Positions 13,935 to 20,590 of a stretch of DNA of 20,590 nucleotides are shown here, one piece after another (position 1 is the first letter of the stretch; the number at the start of each line of letters is the position of its first letter). Under the pieces are notes generated by a model. It saw only the letters and a list, made by a program, of their open reading frames with translations. It had not been told where the DNA came from and made no database searches. The position numbers and the translations under genes were made by a program. The stretch covers positions 1-20,590 of the forward strand of contig JBBQZL010000022.1 in NCBI GenBank assembly GCA_038207745.1, read 5' to 3'. Origin of the DNA: JBBQZL01 sp038207745. Lineage in GTDB: Bacteria > Actinomycetota > Thermoleophilia > Solirubrobacterales > 70-9.

Positions 13935-14701
13935 TGGCTGCGATCCAGCGATCTGAATCGATCGAGCGCACCTGCGCCTACGGGGTCTGCGACGGCTCCG
14001 GCTGGGTGATCGGCGAGGACGAACTCGCCCACCCCTGCAAGTGCCGGGCCGAGCGGATCCAGCGCGGTCGCACCCGCGGCATCTCGTCGGTGATCCCGGC
14101 CCGCTACCGAGGGGTCTCCTTCGACCGCCCGCCGGTTACGGAGATCGACCGTGTGGTCGTCGGAGCGGTCCGCAGGTGGATCGATGACCTCGAGCCGAAC
14201 CTCGCCGATGGCCGCGGGCTCTGGATGATGGGCAGCCCCGGGACAGGCAAGACGACCCTTGCGATGCTGGTCTCGAAGATGGCGCTGGACTCAGGCCACT
14301 CGGTGGCGATCTACTCGCTGCCGAAGCTGCTGGCCCGGATAAGGCGGACGTATGACTCGGAGCCCGGCACCGACTCCTACCTCGCCTTCTTCGAGCGGCT
14401 GACCTCGGTCGATCTGCTCCACATTGACGATTTCGGGGCCGAGAAGAGCTCGGAGTGGGTATTGGAGCAGCTCTACTCGCTGATCAACGAGCGCTACGAG
14501 AGCCGGCGATCGGTGCTGATCACCACCAACCTCACCCAGGATGAACTCGAGGAGCAGATCGGAGTCAGGACCGTCTCGCGGCTTGTCGAGATCTGCGGCG
14601 ATCCGCTTCCGCTCTTCGGTGTCGATCAGCGGATGCCCTCCGAGCACACATTGGCGCCGGACCCGCGCGGGAACGTCTCGCCCGCCGAGTCGTCAAACTA
14701 G
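13931..14701 (+). CDS. DnaC/DnaI-like AAA+ ATPase, probable helicase loader
   Basis: A 256-residue ATPase starting at the ATG inside ATGATG at the dnaB stop (13931 or 13934). An N-terminal cysteine set, C15-x4-C20-x15-C36-x-C38, resembles the zinc-binding domain of DnaI/DnaC-type loaders. The AAA+ core follows: Walker A GSPGTGKT (101-108), Walker B LLHIDDFG (162-169), sensor-1 region SVLITTNL, and the Arg-bearing IGVRTVSRL typical of DnaC/IstB proteins. DnaC and DnaI place DnaB on DNA using ATP. An IstB-type transposition helper has the same core, but no transposase is nearby and overlap with dnaB favours a loader role. Only six bases separate it from purA, so the three genes probably share a transcript. 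Confidence 0.82.
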   Translation: MMAAIQRSESIERTCAYGVCDGSGWVIGEDELAHPCKCRAERIQRGRTRGISSVIPARYRGVSFDRPPVTEIDRVVVGAVRRWIDDLEPNLADGRGLWMMGSPGTGKTTLAMLVSKMALDSGHSVAIYSLPKLLARIRRTYDSEPGTDSYLAFFERLTSVDLLHIDDFGAEKSSEWVLEQLYSLINERYESRRSVLITTNLTQDELEEQIGVRTVSRLVEICGDPLPLFGVDQRMPSEHTLAPDPRGNVSPAESSN

Positions 14702-14707
14702 CCGCCT

Positions 14708-15997
14708 ATGCCGGGAATAGTCGTAATCGGAACCCAGTGGGGCGATGAGGGCAAGGGCAAGGTCACCGACTACCTGGCCGACCGCGCCGAGTTGATCGTC
14801 CGCTTTCAGGGCGGCAACAACGCCGGCCACACGATCGTGCGCGACGGTGAGGAGTTCAAGTTCCACCTGATCCCCTCCGGGATCCTCCACGAGACCAAGA
14901 CCTGCGTGATCGGAAACGGCGTCGTCATCGACCCGAAGGTACTGCTCGGGGAGATCGACGGCCTGCGGCGGCGCGACATCAACGTCTCGAATCTGAAGAT
15001 CTCCTCGAACGCACACCTGATCATGCCCTACCACGTGCTGCTCGATACGGCCGTCGAGACGAGGCTGGGGAAGCTCTCGATCGGGACGACGAGGCGCGGG
15101 ATCGGCCCCTGCTACTCCGACAAGGCGGCGAGGCTGGGGATCCGGGTCCAGGACCTGCTCGACGAGAAGATCCTGCGCAAGAAGATCCGCGCCGCTCTCG
15201 AGCCCAAGCGCCTCTCGCTGCGGCCCTACGAGAAGGATCCACTGCTCGACCTTCACTCGATGACCGAGGAGTATCTGACCTACGGTCACCGGCTGGAGCC
15301 GCACATCGCCGACACCGCCCGGCTCTGCTGGGAGACTCTCGACTCGGGCCGAAGCGTGATTTTCGAGGGCGCCCAGGCGGCCCTGCTCGACCTCGACCAC
15401 GGGACATATCCCTTCGTCACGTCCTCCAACCCGATCGCCGGCGCCGCCTGCGTCGGAGCCGGGGTGGGACCCAAGGACATCAACGAGATCTGGGGCGTGG
15501 TCAAGGCTTACACGACACGCGTCGGAGCCGGGCCATTCCCGACCGAACTCGACGATGAGGTCGGCGAGCGGATGGTTGAGAAGGGCCACGAGTTCGGCAC
15601 CACGACCGGCCGCCGTCGCCGCTGCGGCTGGCTCGACCTCGTCGCGCTTCGCTACGCGGTGCGGCTCAACACGATCGACTACCTGGCGATGACCAAGCTC
15701 GACGTGCTGGCCGGGCTCGAGACCCTGAAGGTGGCTGTCCGATACCGCTCACGCGAGGGCGCCGTCCTCGACGAGTTCCCCTACCACCAGTCGATTCTTC
15801 ATTTCGCGACACCGGAGTACATCGAGCTGCCCGGCTTCCCCGACGAGATAACCGAGGCGACGACGGAGGATGAGCTGCCGGAGAACGCACGCAGGTACAT
15901 CGAGTTCATCAGCGACTTCGTCGGTGTTCCGATCAAGATGGTCGGTGTCGGGCCGAGCCGCGATCAGACGGTCATCATGGGCTCGGCAGCGGAATAG
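14708..15997 (+). CDS. purA: Adenylosuccinate synthetase
   Basis: A 429-residue enzyme of standard length. It joins IMP and aspartate with GTP to give adenylosuccinate, the first committed step to AMP. The GTP-binding loop GTQWGDEGKGK (8-18) with catalytic D13, and GGNNAGHT (35-42) with H41, are intact. The IMP-binding FEGAQAALLDLDHGTYPFVTSS segment (about 219-240), TGRRRRCGWLDLV and LTKLDVL-type MTKLDVLAG follow in normal order. The ATG is the only start giving the conserved N-terminus; no good ribosome site precedes it, consistent with coupling to the ATPase gene six bases upstream. Its last 23 bases overlap tail-to-tail with the membrane-protein gene on the other strand. Confidence 0.97.
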   Translation: MPGIVVIGTQWGDEGKGKVTDYLADRAELIVRFQGGNNAGHTIVRDGEEFKFHLIPSGILHETKTCVIGNGVVIDPKVLLGEIDGLRRRDINVSNLKISSNAHLIMPYHVLLDTAVETRLGKLSIGTTRRGIGPCYSDKAARLGIRVQDLLDEKILRKKIRAALEPKRLSLRPYEKDPLLDLHSMTEEYLTYGHRLEPHIADTARLCWETLDSGRSVIFEGAQAALLDLDHGTYPFVTSSNPIAGAACVGAGVGPKDINEIWGVVKAYTTRVGAGPFPTELDDEVGERMVEKGHEFGTTTGRRRRCGWLDLVALRYAVRLNTIDYLAMTKLDVLAGLETLKVAVRYRSREGAVLDEFPYHQSILHFATPEYIELPGFPDEITEATTEDELPENARRYIEFISDFVGVPIKMVGVGPSRDQTVIMGSAAE

Positions 15998-16664
15998 TCC
16001 CCGCGTCGCCGAGCCTGCGCTCGCCGCGTCGCAGCATCCTCAGGGTCAGGATCGTCATCGAGAGGATCGCCGAGAGGCCCAGGCTGAGCTGCACGCTGAG
16101 CATGCCCTGCCTCGACCAGTAGACGTCCTGAAGGTCGAGCAACAGGGCTGCCTCGTCAAAGGTCAGGCCCATTCCCGCGCCCATCGGGATCGCCAGTCGC
16201 TCCTCGAGCTTGTTGCTGTCGGTCAGCAGCGCCGTGATCCCGGACCCGAACGCGATCAGGATTCCGGGAACGAAGTGATGCAGATGACGTCCACCGACGC
16301 TGATGTTCCGAAATGGGCCCCGCTGCTCCCTGATTCCCCAGGTCGAGAGTCGCGCCACGCTGAAGGCGCCCAGGAACCCGAGCAGGAGATGAAAGAGGAC
16401 GAGCTCGTGGCGGGGAGCGGCTGAGTAGCCCTCGACCGCGACCTGCGCCGTGTCGATGGCGGCAGACTCGACCACGTGCCCCCTTGGGTCGTCTGGATCG
16501 TCGGCGACGCGGTGGCGCAACATCCGCCCGTATTGCCCGGCGATCACCGCAACCGACCCGCCGACCGAGATCACGGCGAGACCGACGGTAACACGCTCGG
16601 TACGGAGCCACTGCGCCCGATTCGCCGCCCGACTGCGCCTTGACCGTATGATCGGCAACTTCAT
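15975..16664 (-). CDS. Polytopic membrane protein with HxHH and DE...D motifs, function unknown
   Basis: A 229-residue protein with a basic N-terminus and about five membrane segments (25-45, 87-105, 130-148, 158-176, 188-210). Conserved-looking polar groups lie at or in the membrane: GGRHLHHFVPG (125-134), FDEAALLLDLQDVYW (169-183) and the FHLLLGFLGAF helix. It resembles uncharacterised actinobacterial integral membrane proteins with an H-x-H-H motif, judged from memory. His plus Asp/Glu could bind a metal, but no enzyme family is recognised. The start is 10 bases after the stop of the nucleotide-sugar dehydrogenase, so the two share an operon. The 3' end overlaps purA by 23 bases in convergent orientation. 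A link to surface polysaccharide is only suggested by the neighbour. Confidence 0.75.
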   Translation of the reverse strand: MKLPIIRSRRSRAANRAQWLRTERVTVGLAVISVGGSVAVIAGQYGRMLRHRVADDPDDPRGHVVESAAIDTAQVAVEGYSAAPRHELVLFHLLLGFLGAFSVARLSTWGIREQRGPFRNISVGGRHLHHFVPGILIAFGSGITALLTDSNKLEERLAIPMGAGMGLTFDEAALLLDLQDVYWSRQGMLSVQLSLGLSAILSMTILTLRMLRRGERRLGDAGTIPLPSP

Positions 16665-16674
16665 CGGACTCTGC

Positions 16675-17922
16675 TCAGAGGCGCGTGACGTTGTCGGGCA
16701 AGGGGTCTCCGATCACGCCGCGCAGGTCGAGAACCAGTCTTGCCGAGCGTGCAACCTCGTCGTGGTCGACGCCGGGATGTGCGGTGACGATCGCGACCAG
16801 GTCCGCCTCTGCGACGCCACTCTCAAGCTCCACCGACTCGAGGCCGAAGGCCGGGAGCGCCGGCACGAATGGGTCGTGGTAGGCGATGTCGCCGCCCAAC
16901 TCCCGGAGCAGCTCGATGATCTTCAGCGCCGGGGACTCCCGGACGTCGCCGCTGCCGCCCTTGTAGCTGACGCCGAGCAGGAGGATCCGGGAGCCATTGA
17001 CGGGCTTTCGCACGGCGTTGAGGGCCTCGACCGTGCGCTCGACGCAGAAGTGGGGCTGGGCCTGGTTGACCTTGCCGGCCAACTCGATGAACTCGGGGTA
17101 GAAGTCGCTCTCGCGCGCCTTGAAGGCAAGATAGAAGGGGTCCACGGGCAGGCAGTGGCCTCCCATTCCGGGACCCGGGTCGAAGCGCATGAAGCCGAAG
17201 GGCTTGGTCCCCGCAGCCTCGACCACCTCCCAGATATCGATCCCGAGCCGATGACAGAGCTGCGCCATCTCGTTGACGAGCGCGATGTTGACCGAGCGGA
17301 AGATGTTCTCGAGCAGCTTCGACAGCTCGGCCGCCTCGGGACTGCTGAGCACGACGACGGTGTCGCAGATCTCCGCATAGAGCGCCCGCGTCCTCTCGGT
17401 CGAGTCCGCGTTGAGACCGCCGACCAGCTTCGGCGTGGTCCGCACCGTGTAATCGGTGCGCCCCGGATCGATCCGCTCGGGCGAGAAGGCAACATGGAAG
17501 TCGACCCCGGCGGTCAGGCCGGAGCGGCTCAGAATCGGCGTCAGCTCATCACGCGTGGTGCCGGGATACGAGGTTGACTCGAGAACCACGAGCTGCCCTG
17601 GGCGAAGGATCCCCGAGATCGATTCCGCTGAGGCGCGCAGGAAACTCAGGTCCGGTTCACGCGAGCTGGTGAGCGGCGTCGGTACGCAGACGATCAGGGC
17701 GTCGCAGTTGGTCAGATCTGCGTAGTCGGTCGTTGCCCTGAAGCGCTCGGCAATGCCTGAAAGCGCCGAATCGGGAATGTCCTCGACGTAGCTTCGGCCG
17801 GAGCTGAGGCTCTCCGTCTTCGAGGCGTCCGTGTCAAGCCCCACCACATCGTGGCCTGCCTCGCCGAAGGCGACCACCAGTGGCAGGCCCACATAGCCCA
17901 ATCCGATGATTCCTATCTGCAT
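16675..17922 (-). CDS. Nucleotide-sugar dehydrogenase (UDP-HexNAc 6-dehydrogenase, WbpA-like)
   Basis: A 415-residue NAD-dependent enzyme that oxidises C6 of a UDP-sugar to a uronic acid for surface glycans. The ATG at 17922 gives the expected start MQIGIIGLGYVGLPL with the Rossmann glycine motif. The frame is open further to 18072, but that extension has no family resemblance. Other marks are VPTPLT, ESTSYPGTT, AFSPERIDPG (145-154), AELSKLLENIFR with K202, and the catalytic C257 in GPGMGGHCLPVDP. The GGHC-P-DP form fits UDP-GlcNAc/UDP-ManNAc dehydrogenases better than UDP-glucose dehydrogenases, which usually read GGSCFPKD. The exact substrate is unproven. It is the first gene of a two-gene minus-strand operon with a membrane protein; no glycosyltransferase for a polysaccharide is in the window. 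Confidence 0.9.
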   Translation of the reverse strand: MQIGIIGLGYVGLPLVVAFGEAGHDVVGLDTDASKTESLSSGRSYVEDIPDSALSGIAERFRATTDYADLTNCDALIVCVPTPLTSSREPDLSFLRASAESISGILRPGQLVVLESTSYPGTTRDELTPILSRSGLTAGVDFHVAFSPERIDPGRTDYTVRTTPKLVGGLNADSTERTRALYAEICDTVVVLSSPEAAELSKLLENIFRSVNIALVNEMAQLCHRLGIDIWEVVEAAGTKPFGFMRFDPGPGMGGHCLPVDPFYLAFKARESDFYPEFIELAGKVNQAQPHFCVERTVEALNAVRKPVNGSRILLLGVSYKGGSGDVRESPALKIIELLRELGGDIAYHDPFVPALPAFGLESVELESGVAEADLVAIVTAHPGVDHDEVARSARLVLDLRGVIGDPLPDNVTRL

Positions 17923-17929
17923 CAATCGC

Positions 17930-17935
17930 AGTCTA
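17930..17935 (-). promoter_or_regulatory. Candidate -10 box of the sugar-dehydrogenase operon
   Basis: TAGACT on the minus strand ends 7 bases before the ATG at 17922. There is no Shine-Dalgarno site, so the mRNA is probably leaderless; this also supports the chosen start. No convincing -35 element is seen. Confidence 0.4.
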
Positions 17936-18031
17936 CGGGGAGCCGATCCGCCCTCTCCGTTTTGACCCTGAACGCGTACCGAATCATGCAAATTGCAGCA
18001 TTTCTTCGATCCGCACCGCCTCCATCCCGAA

Positions 18032-18037
18032 TATGAT
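18032..18037 (+). promoter_or_regulatory. -10 box upstream of the ATPase leader ORF
   Basis: TATGAT is a near-consensus -10 box ending 9 bases before the ATG at 18047, so the transcript would start just ahead of the leader ORF. The -35 region is poor. No other promoter-like site lies nearer the ATPase. Confidence 0.45.
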
Positions 18038-18046
18038 GTCTGCACC

Positions 18047-18145
18047 ATGAAGGCACTCCTGACACCTGCCACCGCCGGGTTGAGCCTGATCAGGCACCTC
18101 GCGCGCTACGTCGGCTACCACACGGCCGGCACGCATCGCATCTGA
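18047..18145 (+). CDS. Short leader ORF (32 codons) overlapping the ATPase frame
   Basis: An ATG placed 9 bases after a TATGAT box opens a 32-residue frame starting MKALLTPATAGLSLIRHLAR and rich in His, Arg and Tyr towards the end, closing in TGA at 18143. The ATPase reads in the +1 frame relative to it, and its open frame begins at 18090, so the two overlap. Options are a regulatory leader peptide with translational coupling, the true ATPase N-terminus joined by a +1 frameshift, or an ORF created by a one-base error. I recognise no known leader-peptide family. There is no Shine-Dalgarno site. Confidence 0.4.
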   Translation: MKALLTPATAGLSLIRHLARYVGYHTAGTHRI

Positions 18146-20498
18146 GGCCGCCGCCTCCAGTTTCTCGCCACAGGGTCTGACCGAGGCTGAGGCCGCGCGG
18201 CGCCTGGAGCAGCGCGGACCGCTTCCAAAGCCGACGACGAGCCGGTCGTACCGCAGCATCGTTGTCGCAAACACGTTCACGGTCTTCAACCTGATCCTTG
18301 CCGTCTTCGGCACCGCGACGCTGGTCTTCGGCGACGCAAAGGACGCACTCTTCCTCGGCATCCTCGTCGCCAACACGGCGATCGGCATCGGACAGGAGGT
18401 GCGCGCCAAGCGTGCTCTCGACAAGCTTGCCGCCCTGGTCGCGCCGACCGCACGGGTGATCCGAGACGGCGAGACCGAGAAGCTGCCGATCGAGGACGTC
18501 GTCGTCGGCGATCTGGTTCGCCTTTCCGCCGGAGACCAGGTTGTTGCGGACGGCGCGGTCATGGCCAGCAACGGCCTGGCTCTCGACGAATCGATCCTGA
18601 CCGGCGAGTCCGTCTCGGTAATGCGCGACGCCGGTCAACGGGTTCTCTCGGGTTCCTTCGTCGTCGACGGTGACGGGGCCTTCGAGGCGACCGCGGTCGG
18701 GCCTGACAGCCAGGCGGCCAGGATCACGGCGACCGCCCGTGCATTTCGTCATCCCCGCTCTCCACTCGAGAAGGCGATGGACCGGCTGTTGCTCTGGCTG
18801 GTCGGAGCGATGGTCCCACTCGGTGTGGCGCTCGGCATCTCGCTGCTGATTCGCGATTCGACCTCGAGCGACGTGGTCCAGACGATGACGGCGGGGATCG
18901 TCAACATGGTCCCGGAGGGTCTGATCCTGCTGGTCAGCCTGACCGCTGCGGTCTCAGCCGCGAAGATGGCGCGGCGGGGCATCCTCGCCCAGCAGCTCAA
19001 CGCGATCGAGTCGCTCGCCTCGGTCGGGGTGATGTGTACCGACAAGACCGGCACCCTCACCGAGGCGGCGCTCCGCGTGATCGAGGTCCTTCCCGCCGAG
19101 GGTCGCAATCGGGACGAGGTCGCCGGGGCGCTTGCCCGCTCTGCCGCCAGCACCGAGAACCGCAACGGGACCCTCGATGCGATCTTCAGGGCCGGGTTGG
19201 CCGGCGACCCCGCCGCCGAAGCCCCGACGGCTCAGGTTCCCTTCTCTTCGCGCCGGCGATGGAGCGCAATCGAGCTTGGAGGTGATCGTTTCGTGCTCGG
19301 AGCCCCAGAGGCGCTGCTTGCCGCGGGACCGCTCTCCGAGAGCGCCCGCGAGTACGCCTCGACCGGACGCCGGGTGCTTGCGATCGCCGCGGCGGAGGGG
19401 GCTCTGCCGCCCCCGGCTCCCGACGCTCCCCTGCCCGATGGCCTCAACCCGCTCGGCATCGTCGTCCTGGCGGAGCAGCTGCGCGCCGATGCCGACGAGA
19501 CGGTTGCCTTCTTCGGGCGTGAGCAGGTGGCGCTGAAGGTGATCTCGGGTGACGCTCCCGCAACAGTCGGAGCTATCGCGCGTGACGCGGGTATCCCGGC
19601 GAAGTCGGATGCGCTCAACGGCGAGGATCTCCCGAAGGATGACGACGAGCTCTACGAGGCGGTCCTGGCGGCAGCCGCGATCGGGCGGATTTCCCCCGAG
19701 AACAAGGCTCGTGTCGTAAGGGTGCTTTCCGAGCACGGCGCCTACGTCGGAATGCTGGGCGACGGGGTCAACGATGTCCCCGCCCTCAAGGAGGCGAGGC
19801 TCGCGATCGCCCAGGGGAGCGGCACGCAGATGGCCCGCAGCGTCGCCGACCTGGTCCTGGTCAGCGGTGAGTTCTCCGAGGTACCCCCGATGGTCCACGA
19901 GGGCCGGCAGATCCTCCGGAATATCCAGCGGGTTGCGCGGCTGTTCGTGACCAAGGCGATCTTCACCGGGTTTCTGCTGATCGCGCTGGCGATCACCACC
20001 GGGGTCTTCCCGCTGCTCCCGCGCCAGTTCACGCTCTGCTCAAGCCTCACGATCGGCATCCCGGCCTTCGTCCTCGCGCTCGCCCCGAGCAGCGGCCCCT
20101 GGCGCCCTGAGGGCTTCCTGAGCAGCGTTCTGCGCTTCTCGGTGCCCGCCGGGCTCTCAATGGGCCTGGCGATCCTCTCGGGCTACCTGATCGCCCGGTA
20201 CGGCTTCGACACCTCGCTGGTCCAGGCCAGGACCGTGACCGCGTCGATTGTCGCCACAGGCGGGCTGATGGTCGTGATCATCCTCGAGGACGAGCCCGGC
20301 AGGCGCCGGATGATGGTTTCCGGCTTCTGCGCGCTGATGGCGCTGGCTTTCATTCTGGCCAACCTGATCCCATTCACCCGGAACTTCTTCGAACTCGAGC
20401 CCTTCACCGGCCAGATGGTCGCGGCGTGGGCGGTCGGCGCGGTCCTCTCGCTGATCTTGCTCGCAGCGACCGCCCGCCTCCAGCGCCGATTCACCTGA
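18135..20498 (+). CDS. CtpE-like P-type cation-transporting ATPase, start codon uncertain
   Basis: A membrane pump that moves a cation, probably Ca2+ if CtpE-like, using ATP. The frame is open from 18090 but has no ATG, GTG or TTG before 18399, and a start at 18399 would delete the first two membrane helices. I set the 5' end at ATC 18135 because it gives about 787 residues and a CtpE-like N-terminus ahead of GLTEAEAARRLEQRG; this is tentative. From there: TM1-2 about 43-84, actuator motif TGES (156-159), TM3-4 about 218-275 with ion-site VPEGL (259-263), phosphorylated D303 in DKTGTLT, nucleotide-domain GAPE, hinge GDGVND (542-547), then six C-terminal helices. The PEGL site fits Ca2+/Mg2+-type pumps, not heavy-metal CPx types. 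The leader ORF upstream may control or supply its start. Confidence 0.85.
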   Translation: MASEAAASSFSPQGLTEAEAARRLEQRGPLPKPTTSRSYRSIVVANTFTVFNLILAVFGTATLVFGDAKDALFLGILVANTAIGIGQEVRAKRALDKLAALVAPTARVIRDGETEKLPIEDVVVGDLVRLSAGDQVVADGAVMASNGLALDESILTGESVSVMRDAGQRVLSGSFVVDGDGAFEATAVGPDSQAARITATARAFRHPRSPLEKAMDRLLLWLVGAMVPLGVALGISLLIRDSTSSDVVQTMTAGIVNMVPEGLILLVSLTAAVSAAKMARRGILAQQLNAIESLASVGVMCTDKTGTLTEAALRVIEVLPAEGRNRDEVAGALARSAASTENRNGTLDAIFRAGLAGDPAAEAPTAQVPFSSRRRWSAIELGGDRFVLGAPEALLAAGPLSESAREYASTGRRVLAIAAAEGALPPPAPDAPLPDGLNPLGIVVLAEQLRADADETVAFFGREQVALKVISGDAPATVGAIARDAGIPAKSDALNGEDLPKDDDELYEAVLAAAAIGRISPENKARVVRVLSEHGAYVGMLGDGVNDVPALKEARLAIAQGSGTQMARSVADLVLVSGEFSEVPPMVHEGRQILRNIQRVARLFVTKAIFTGFLLIALAITTGVFPLLPRQFTLCSSLTIGIPAFVLALAPSSGPWRPEGFLSSVLRFSVPAGLSMGLAILSGYLIARYGFDTSLVQARTVTASIVATGGLMVVIILEDEPGRRRMMVSGFCALMALAFILANLIPFTRNFFELEPFTGQMVAAWAVGAVLSLILLAATARLQRRFT

Positions 20499-20537
20499 CC
20501 GATTCCTCCGACCACCAAACCGTCCCAGCCCAAGAGA

Positions 20538-20565
20538 GGCGCCACCGTCCCGGGAGTGGGGCGCC
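20538..20565 (+). terminator. Imperfect GC hairpin after the ATPase gene
   Basis: GGCGCCAC (20538-20545) can pair with GT plus GGCGCC (20556-20565) with a two-base bulge, 40 bases after the ATPase stop. There is no T-run. The remaining bases to the window end show nothing else. Confidence 0.3.
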
Positions 20566-20590
20566 CAACCACCCCAAAACCGGGCCGGGG

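Noticed and set aside
14693..15589. 298-codon minus-strand frame opposite purA
   Set aside because: purA is unmistakable here; the opposite frame is a codon-bias shadow.
16450..17577. 375-codon plus-strand frame opposite the sugar dehydrogenase and membrane-protein genes
   Set aside because: It crosses two clear minus-strand genes and has no recognisable domain.
17923..18072. N-terminal extension of the nucleotide-sugar dehydrogenase
   Set aside because: The family starts at the Rossmann strand (MQIGIIGLG), and a -10 box lies 7 bases before that ATG.
18143..18146. RF2-style programmed +1 frameshift at ATC TGA G as a firm call
   Set aside because: The site lacks the slippery CTT codon and the upstream SD-like stimulator of prfB. 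It is kept only as one option in the ATPase finding.
18954..19898. 314-codon minus-strand frame opposite the ATPase
   Set aside because: It is antisense to the phosphorylation and nucleotide-binding domains; shadow frame.

Overview
The window is high-G+C bacterial chromosome with no mobile element, CRISPR array, tRNA or rRNA that I can see. Gene content (the rpsF-ssb-rpsR-rplI-dnaB core block, a TreT-type trehalose synthase beside a GT20 synthase, a CtpE-like P-type ATPase, a regulator/kinase/HtrA cluster like mycobacterial mprAB-pepD), frequent GTG/TTG starts and several near-leaderless promoters point to an actinobacterium. The protein flavour suggests the deep-branching Thermoleophilia/Solirubrobacterales. 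That placement is inference, not proof.

Layout. (a) 1-2056, minus strand: the start of a FlgM-like protein cut by the window edge, preceded by a 586-residue membrane protein with an M28-peptidase-like domain whose metal ligands are gone. (b) 2139-6745, plus strand: a tight four-gene cluster of OmpR-type response regulator, sensor kinase, HtrA-like lipoprotein protease and TreT glycosyltransferase. The 2057-2138 gap facing region (a) carries nested inverted repeats. (c) 6878-9814, plus: OtsA-like GT20 synthase followed directly by a secreted alpha/beta-hydrolase lipoprotein. (d) 9859-10335, minus: a small membrane-anchored, Pro/Ala-rich protein of unknown function, divergent from rpsF. (e) 10429-12393, plus: rpsF, ssb, rpsR, rplI, with a strong hairpin and a separate promoter between ssb and rpsR. 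(f) 12543-15997, plus: dnaB, a DnaC/DnaI-like ATPase overlapping it, and purA. (g) 15975-17922, minus: a His-rich polytopic membrane protein and a WbpA-type nucleotide-sugar dehydrogenase. (h) 18047-20498, plus: a 32-codon leader ORF overlapping, in another frame, a CtpE-like cation ATPase that has no ordinary start codon.

How the genes fit together. Region (b) looks like an envelope-stress module: sensor kinase and regulator with a periplasmic-type protease, coupled to trehalose synthesis. Region (c) adds a second trehalose-type enzyme. Regions (e) and (f) are housekeeping translation/replication genes. Regions (g) and (h) deal with cell-surface sugar precursors and cation transport.

The points most worth a second look are the ATPase with its leader ORF and missing start, the dead M28-like membrane protein, the helicase-loader-like ATPase coupled to dnaB, and the recurrent TANNNT-N7-start promoter arrangement. 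I see no clear evidence of a wholly new multi-gene system.
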